64,000 nt of DNA, from the NCBI GenBank assembly GCA_964606165.1, contig CAZSFQ010000005.1, positions 30,137-94,136 on the forward strand, written 5' to 3'. Origin of the DNA: UBA4923 sp964606165. GTDB taxonomy: Bacteria > Bacillota > Clostridia > Saccharofermentanales > DTU023. The notes beneath the pieces are model-generated. The model ran no database searches. It was not told the DNA's origin and saw only the letters and a list, made by a program, of their open reading frames with translations. Positions 59,837 through 64,000 of the stretch are shown here, piece by piece; the first letter of the stretch is position 1; each line of letters starts with the position of its first letter. The position numbers and the translations under genes are program-made.

Positions 59837-59855
59837 CCGCTTTCATTGAAAGCGG
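59837..59855. other. Perfect 8-bp inverted repeat overlapping the sepF -35 box
   Basis: CCGCTTTC-ATT-GAAAGCGG lies 45 bases after yggS. It could end the upstream transcript (moderately T-rich downstream) or serve as an operator, because its right half contains part of the sepF -35 hexamer. Confidence 0.5.
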
Positions 59856-59874
59856 CCTGTCTTGTACTTATAAT
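59846..59874 (+). promoter_or_regulatory. Sigma-A-type promoter for sepF
   Basis: TTGAAA (59846-59851), 17-base spacer, TATAAT (59869-59874), about 80 bases before the sepF ATG. Near-consensus, so strong. Confidence 0.8.
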
Positions 59875-59955
59875 GAACAAACAAAGGCACGGCAGATCCA
59901 GGGCGCTTGCCCTTATTGCATTTTGAGCCGGCCGGCGGGAATCAGGGAGAAAGCG

Positions 59956-60480
59956 ATGAGTAATTTTTTGAATAAGCTGTTCGGAAGGACAGATGACGAT
60001 TACGACGACTATGAGGGGATGGATTCTTACGATCCATATCCGCATGAAGAGTCGCTGCCCGCTGAACGCGCCTCCGCGCCGCGGGACATGAGACAGAAGC
60101 GAACCAGTGAGCGTACAGTTCCCTTTCCTGGTGCCAAGCAGGGTGTGGACAACACCGTTGTCCTGGTGGAAGCTTTTGACATCGATACGGCCTGGCCCGT
60201 CTGCGATCATGTCAAGCAGGGCCGCACCGTTATTTGTAACACGGAACGGCTCTCGCCCGATATACGCATCCGTTTCCAGGATATTGTTTCAGGCTCCGCT
60301 TACGCCATCGGCGGGCTCCTCCAGGCCGTTTCCCAATTTATCTTTGTCTTTGCCCCCTCTTCGACCCGCATCGATTTCGATGATGGCCGGCTGGCCTTCA
60401 GCTCGCTTCGGAACGCAAGCCGCGAGCCGGCTATGTCAGGGATGATGAACGATCGCGATTCGAGGCACCATGCACGCTGA
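59956..60480 (+). CDS. sepF: Cell division protein SepF
   Basis: Anchors FtsZ filaments at the membrane in bacteria of this type. 174 residues: amphipathic N-terminal helix (MSNFLNKLFGR) that binds lipid, an acidic Asp/Tyr-rich linker, and the SepF core beginning NTVVLVEAFD with RTVICNTERL and DIVSGSAYAIGG, ending in a short variable tail. ATG 59956 with GGGAGA upstream; a longer frame to 59923 lacks support. FtsZ, its partner, is the first gene of the window. Overlaps the pantothenate kinase gene by 11 bases. Confidence 0.95.
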   Translation: MSNFLNKLFGRTDDDYDDYEGMDSYDPYPHEESLPAERASAPRDMRQKRTSERTVPFPGAKQGVDNTVVLVEAFDIDTAWPVCDHVKQGRTVICNTERLSPDIRIRFQDIVSGSAYAIGGLLQAVSQFIFVFAPSSTRIDFDDGRLAFSSLRNASREPAMSGMMNDRDSRHHAR

Positions 60481-61324
60481 ATTGGAACGAAAAGCCATCT
60501 CCCGCGAAAAGGTCCTGATCGGCCTTGACGTGGGGGGAAGCATTACCAAGATCGTTGGCTTCGGCAAGGGATCCCAGCTGCGCGAAGCCAGGGTTCAGGC
60601 AAATGATCCCATCGCGTCCGCCTACGGAGCTCTGGGAAAATTTTTAACCATCAATGATCTTCGCATTGACCAGATTGAGTCCATTCACACGACGGGTGTC
60701 GGGGCTTCTTATCTGGACGGCCGGCTGATGGAGTGCGATACCCATCTTGTGCCGGAATTTGACGCGGTCGGACTTGGCGGTCTTTACTCAGCCGGTGTCG
60801 ACCGGGCCATTGTTGTCAGTATGGGCACGGGGACCTCAATCGTCTATGCCGACCACCAGGAGGTCCGCCATATCATCGGATCCGGGGTTGGCGGGGGAAC
60901 CTTGCTGGGGCTGGCCCAGGTTATCTTGAATGTCCGCGATTTTGAAAGTGTGGGGGAGATGGCCGGGCAGGGCGATCTGCACAGGATTGATCTGACAGTG
61001 GGCGATATCTCACGCTATGAAATTCCAGGGCTTTCAGATGATACCACCGCTTCCAATTTCGGCAAGGTAGGTGACCATACGACACCCAGGGACCTGGCCA
61101 TGGGCATCGTCAATCTTGTCTTTCAATCGGTGGGGACAGACGCCGTCCTTGCGGCCAGACTCGAAAAGGTTTCAAAAATCGTCTTTACGGGAAATTTACT
61201 CCATGTGGAAAAGGGCCGGGATGTTTTGGCTGGTTTTTCCCAACTCTATTCTGTCGATATTCTGATTCCCGAACAGGCCGAATACGCGACGGCCCTCGGC
61301 GCCGCCCTCTACAAGCTGCGCTGA
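60470..61324 (+). CDS. coaW: Type II pantothenate kinase
   Basis: First step of coenzyme A synthesis: phosphorylation of pantothenate. 284 residues, actin/hexokinase-type fold: GLDVGGSITKIVGF (phosphate 1), TTGVGASYLDG, VSMGTGTSIVYA, IIGSGVGGGTLLGLA and DTTASNFGKVGDHT, features of the staphylococcal-type enzyme, usually not feedback-inhibited by CoA. The ATG lies inside the end of sepF. Pairs logically with coaD at 8703. The usual sepF neighbours (yggT, ylmH, divIVA) are absent here. Confidence 0.93.
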   Translation: MHAELERKAISREKVLIGLDVGGSITKIVGFGKGSQLREARVQANDPIASAYGALGKFLTINDLRIDQIESIHTTGVGASYLDGRLMECDTHLVPEFDAVGLGGLYSAGVDRAIVVSMGTGTSIVYADHQEVRHIIGSGVGGGTLLGLAQVILNVRDFESVGEMAGQGDLHRIDLTVGDISRYEIPGLSDDTTASNFGKVGDHTTPRDLAMGIVNLVFQSVGTDAVLAARLEKVSKIVFTGNLLHVEKGRDVLAGFSQLYSVDILIPEQAEYATALGAALYKLR

Positions 61325-61329
61325 AAGGC

Positions 61330-61362
61330 AAAAACGCCGCTCCGGTTGAGGCGGCGTTTTTT
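61330..61362. terminator. Bidirectional intrinsic terminator
   Basis: AACGCCGC (61333-61340) pairs with GCGGCGTT (61351-61358). T-runs flank both sides (six on the plus strand, five on the minus), so it ends both coaW and the convergent NfnB-like gene. Confidence 0.9.
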
Positions 61363-61382
61363 GATGTCAGCATTTTTCATTA

Positions 61383-62792
61383 TCAGGACTTGGACTGAAT
61401 ATAGCGGTCGATCGACGCGGCCGCTGTCTTGCCCGCGCCCATGGCCATGATGACGGTCGCCGCTCCCGTGACAGCGTCGCCGCCTGCCCAGACAGCTTCC
61501 TTGGAGCTTGCCAGCGTTTCCTCATCGACGATAACACCGCCCCAGGGTTTGCAGGCGAGGTCGGGCGTGGTGTCGCGCAAAAGCGGATTGGGCGACTGGC
61601 CGATGGCGACAATGACCGTATCCAGATCCATGGTGAATTCAGATCCGGGGATGGCGACAGGGCGTCTGCGGCCGGAATCGTCGGGCTCGCCCAGCTCCAT
61701 CCGGATACAACGGATCCCGGTCACCCAGCCTTCCTCATTGCCAAGGATTTCCACGGGGTTGGCCAGGAGATGAAACTGGATTCCTTCTTCCTTGGCATGT
61801 TCCACTTCTTCATGCCTTGCCGGCAATTCCTCTTCGGAACGGCGGTAGATGATATAGACTTCATCAGCTCCCAGCCTCAGGGAGGAGCGCGCGGCATCCA
61901 TGGCCACATTGCCGCCGCCGATGACGGCAACGCGTTTGCCGATATTAATGGGTGTCGCCGCCTCCGGCCAGCGCCAGGCCTGCATCAGGTTGACCCGGGT
62001 CAGGAACTCGTTTGCGGAATAGACCTGGTTCAGGTTTTCGCCCGGGATATTCATGAAGGCAGGAAGCCCTGCCCCTGTTCCAATGAAAACAGCTTCAAAG
62101 CCCTGCTCGCCCAGCAGCTCGTCCAGGGTCAGGATCTTTCCGACGACCATGTCACACTCGATCTTGACACCCAGCTCTCTCAGCTGCTGGATTTCTGTTT
62201 GCACCAGAGACTTGGGCAGACGGAATTCAGGAATCCCATACATGAGGACGCCGCCGGCCACGTGAAGGGACTCAAAGACAGTCACCTCATAGCCGAGTCT
62301 TGCCAGGTCGCCCGCGCATGCCAGCCCCGCGGGGCCCGAGCCGATGATGGCGACCTTGTGGCCGTTTGACTCCGGTTTTTCAGGTGCCTGGCCGACATGT
62401 TCGAAATGCCAGTCTGCGGCAAAGCGTTCCAGGCGGCCGATGCCGACGGGCTCACCCTTGATCCCTCTGACGCAGACCAGCTCACACTGATTTTCCTGGG
62501 GACAGACACGGCCGCAGACGGCGGGCAGGCTGTTTGTCTCCACGATGGTCTGGTAGGCGCCTTCAAAGTCACCGCTGACGATATGGTTGATAAATTCCGG
62601 AATCTGAACGTTGACAGGGCAGCCGCCGACGCAGGGCCGGTGCTTGCACTGCAGGCAGCGCGTCGCCTCCTCCAGGGCCATCTCAGCTGTATAGCCCAGG
62701 GCCACTTCGTCGTAGTTGCGGTTGCGGACGGCCGGATCCTGCTCGGGCATGCCGGTCTTTTCCATTTTCATGTTTGGTTTGTAATCAGCCAT
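61383..62792 (-). CDS. NfnB/GltD-like NAD(P)-dependent flavoprotein (glutamate-synthase small-subunit family)
   Basis: 469 residues. N-terminal [4Fe-4S]-binding region (CLQCKHRPCVGGCPVN and CGRVCPQENQCELVC), then two Rossmann folds: FAD GSGPAGLACAGDL and NADPH IGGGNVAMDAAR. The usual annotation is glutamate synthase small subunit. However, there is no large glutamate synthase subunit nearby, and it is fused by overlap to a DHODH-type flavoprotein, matching NfnAB: NADH-dependent reduced-ferredoxin:NADP+ oxidoreductase, a flavin-based electron-bifurcating complex of anaerobes. ATG 62792; 8-base overlap with the upstream partner. Confidence 0.92.
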   Translation of the reverse strand: MADYKPNMKMEKTGMPEQDPAVRNRNYDEVALGYTAEMALEEATRCLQCKHRPCVGGCPVNVQIPEFINHIVSGDFEGAYQTIVETNSLPAVCGRVCPQENQCELVCVRGIKGEPVGIGRLERFAADWHFEHVGQAPEKPESNGHKVAIIGSGPAGLACAGDLARLGYEVTVFESLHVAGGVLMYGIPEFRLPKSLVQTEIQQLRELGVKIECDMVVGKILTLDELLGEQGFEAVFIGTGAGLPAFMNIPGENLNQVYSANEFLTRVNLMQAWRWPEAATPINIGKRVAVIGGGNVAMDAARSSLRLGADEVYIIYRRSEEELPARHEEVEHAKEEGIQFHLLANPVEILGNEEGWVTGIRCIRMELGEPDDSGRRRPVAIPGSEFTMDLDTVIVAIGQSPNPLLRDTTPDLACKPWGGVIVDEETLASSKEAVWAGGDAVTGAATVIMAMGAGKTAAASIDRYIQSKS

Positions 62793-63651
62793 GGCGCACC
62801 TCTCCTGTCATGCGGCAACGGTGAAGTTTCATCTCTTCCTCCCGGTCGTAGGCTTCCTGCTCCAGGTAGGCGTTGGACCGGCGGATCGACTCGTCAAAAT
62901 CAACCTGATGGCCGTCAAAGTCCGGCCCGTCGACGCAGGAAAACTTGACTTCACCTCCGACTGTCAGCCTGCAGCAGCCGCACATGCCGGTTCCGTCCAC
63001 CATGATGGTATTCATGCTGACAACGGTCTTGATTCCGTGAGCTTTGGTGAGTTGGGAAACGGCCCGCATCATGACCAGGGGGCCGATGGCCAGGACCAGG
63101 TCAAGGGGTTCGTCTTCCTGGATCAGGTCTTCGAGCACATGGGTCACGAAGCCCTTCCTGCCGCTGGAACCGTCGTCGGTAATTAGATGAAAGCGGGAGG
63201 AAACGGCTTTCATCTCTTCTTCCAGGATGATCAGATCCTTGGTTCGAAAGCCGGCGATCACGTCGACATTGGCCCCGATTTTATGGAGGTAAGCGGCCTG
63301 CGGATAAGCGATGGCCATGCCCAGTCCGCCTCCGATAACGGCGACCCGCTTGCCGGCATACTCATCAAGTTCCGAAGCCTTGCCCAGGGGCCCGACGAAG
63401 CTGGCCAGGGTGTCGCCCACCTGCTTGTCGCCCAGACGCAAAGTTGATTTGCCAACCATTTGAAAGATGATGCGGACGGAACCGCGTTCAGGATCCGTAC
63501 CGGCGATGGTAAGGGGTACACGTTCGCCTTCCTCATCAACTCTGAATATGATGAATTGCCCCGGCAGCGCCTTGCGGGCAATCAGCGGGGCCTCAACGTC
63601 CATGAGGACCGTCTCGCTGTTAAGCTGCTCACGCACTAATATCTTGTTCAA
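62785..63651 (-). CDS. NfnA-like [2Fe-2S] FAD/NAD-binding subunit
   Basis: 288 residues of the sulfide dehydrogenase/dihydroorotate dehydrogenase electron-transfer family: N-terminal FAD barrel (PGQFIIFRVDEEGERVPLTI), NAD-binding VIGGGLGMAIAYPQA, LAIGPLVMM, and a C-terminal [2Fe-2S] loop with GTGMCGCCRLTV followed by a further Cys. In clostridia and Thermotoga this subunit carries the NADH site of NfnAB. Start TTG 63651 behind GGAAGGAGCC; no in-frame ATG fits. First gene of the leftward pair. Confidence 0.92.
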   Translation of the reverse strand: MNKILVREQLNSETVLMDVEAPLIARKALPGQFIIFRVDEEGERVPLTIAGTDPERGSVRIIFQMVGKSTLRLGDKQVGDTLASFVGPLGKASELDEYAGKRVAVIGGGLGMAIAYPQAAYLHKIGANVDVIAGFRTKDLIILEEEMKAVSSRFHLITDDGSSGRKGFVTHVLEDLIQEDEPLDLVLAIGPLVMMRAVSQLTKAHGIKTVVSMNTIMVDGTGMCGCCRLTVGGEVKFSCVDGPDFDGHQVDFDESIRRSNAYLEQEAYDREEEMKLHRCRMTGEVRHG

Positions 63652-63787
63652 AGCACAGGCTCCTTCCTGTCTGCTTGTGGTCCGGCCGGATACATGTTTC
63701 GCCGGGATGCGGATAATTGTCTAGAAGAGAATACCATAAGGACTGGGGCTGTGAGTAGCTACGGGGGGTTGGGCTTGGGTAAGCGGA

Positions 63788-63817
63788 TTGAAACGCCCGG
63801 CCCGCCTGTGATATAAT
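63788..63817 (+). promoter_or_regulatory. Strong promoter with extended -10 (upstream of tandem pair)
   Basis: TTGAAA (63788-63793), 18-base spacer, TGA-TATAAT (63809-63817). Start of transcription is expected near 63824, at the first bases of the structured RNA. Confidence 0.8.
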
Positions 63818-63820
63818 CAA

Positions 63821-63891
63821 GGTCGGGAAAGCCCGGCAAAGACCGGAAGGGCAGAGCCGGACCTTGGTCCGGCCCTGTTGCCGAAATACAG
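63821..63891 (+). ncRNA. Candidate structured leader RNA (possibly GEMM/c-di-GMP-I-like)
   Basis: Begins at the predicted transcription start. CGGCAA (63834-63839) pairs with TTGCCG (63878-63883). Inside are a short CC-GGAA-GG stem with a GNRA tetraloop (63843-63850), the segment GCAGAGCC, and a 7-bp hairpin GCCGGAC/GTCCGGC (63856-63873). The order GGCAAA, GNRA stem, GCAGAGCC, hairpin, GTTGCCGA recalls c-di-GMP-I riboswitches, but the GNRA stem is short and the tetraloop receptor is missing. A competing stem, GGTC-GGG/CCC-GACC (63821-63844), would exclude the closing helix, as in a switch. It may instead be a simple stable-RNA leader. Confidence 0.35.
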
Positions 63892-63958
63892 AATTCACAG
63901 GCATTTCATGCTTCTCGTGATCTGTGTTATCCCCCAAGTATTTTGCAGGAAACAGCAG

Positions 63959-63987
63959 TTGACAAGGCATGTAATGGCTGTTATTCT
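63959..63987 (+). promoter_or_regulatory. Consensus promoter at the right edge
   Basis: TTGACA (63959-63964), exactly 17 bases, TATTCT (63982-63987). With the promoter 170 bases upstream it forms a tandem pair, a layout common for rRNA or other highly transcribed operons. The transcript leaves the window. Confidence 0.75.
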
Positions 63988-64000
63988 AGCAAAGCGCCTT

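Larger units (their letters stand above)
63652..64000. other. Intergenic region with outward-reading promoters
   Basis: 349 bases without a protein gene. It holds the leftward ribosome binding site of the NfnA-like gene, then on the plus strand two strong tandem promoters (63788-63817 and 63959-63987), a GC-rich structured leader (63821-63891), and a second imperfect hairpin around CACAG/CTGTG. The gene these promoters drive lies beyond the window. Confidence 0.75.

Noticed and set aside
63834..63883. Small signal recognition particle RNA
   Set aside because: The spacing around GGAA looks like SRP domain IV, but the invariant internal-loop bases (AAGCA on the 3' side, CAGG on the 5' side) are not present.
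1..64000. CRISPR arrays, insertion sequences, prophage genes, rRNA genes
   Set aside because: No regularly spaced repeats, transposase, integrase or phage structural genes, and no rRNA sequence were seen on either strand.

Overview
The window is a gene-dense, G+C-rich (around 60% by eye) bacterial chromosome segment with almost no spare DNA. Many start and stop codons overlap, there are strong GGAGG-type ribosome binding sites, and TTG/GTG starts are common. The content points to an anaerobic, fermentative, Gram-positive-type member of the Clostridia: FtsZ plus SepF, NrdR, MutS2, a single-domain-type YidC, CDP-glycerol polymer chemistry, a PPi-type phosphofructokinase, an NfnAB-like electron-bifurcating pair, and a full glycogen operon. 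The taxonomic placement is inference from gene content only. No sporulation gene is seen, including between ftsZ and nrdR, where many Clostridia carry spoIIGA-sigE-sigG.

Layout. 1-13396 (+): end of ftsZ, nrdR, a two-component system, an HtrA-fold protein that has lost its catalytic His and Ser, nth, recG, rsmD, coaD, a coiled-coil protein, ddl, and two unrecognised genes (a membrane-anchored long coiled-coil protein and a helical cytosolic protein). 17676-13412 (-): an unusual YidC-insertase/glycerophosphotransferase fusion overlapping a membrane sulfatase-superfamily protein. 17903-22129 (+): an ABC importer of the iron/aminoethylphosphonate type, ending in a winged-helix/LicC-type nucleotidyltransferase. 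24899-22151 (-): a TrpXYZ-like ABC importer. 25219-26393 (-): an AT-rich deaminase gene next to tRNA-Ser, then a SRAP protein.

26453-52312 (+) is a long run of housekeeping genes: a MATE exporter, pyrG (glutaminase cysteine replaced by Gly), guaB, greA, lysS, a family-4 uracil-DNA glycosylase, uvrB, a phosphohexomutase, dnaE, pgsA and mutS2, then glgB-glgC-glgD-glgA and a GH13 amylase. 56083-52279 (-): a two-gene ABC exporter and PPi-type PFK. 56259-61324 (+): tRNA-Leu, an aluminium-resistance/methionine-gamma-lyase-like protein, an HlyD-like protein, YggS, SepF and a type II pantothenate kinase. 63651-61383 (-): the NfnAB-like pair. The last 350 bases hold two strong tandem promoters and a compact structured RNA candidate reading out of the window.

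How the genes work together. Glycogen genes, PPi-PFK, phosphohexomutase and Nfn outline sugar storage and ATP-sparing fermentation. PyrG supplies CTP, which the 13-22 kb locus would use for CDP-activated surface chemistry. That locus combines a fused insertase/glycerophosphotransferase, a sulfatase-fold membrane enzyme, an aminoalcohol or phosphonate-type importer and a LicC-like cytidylyltransferase. It is the best candidate here for an undescribed system: synthesis and decoration of a glycerol-phosphate-like surface polymer. No CRISPR array, transposase, prophage or rRNA gene was seen.
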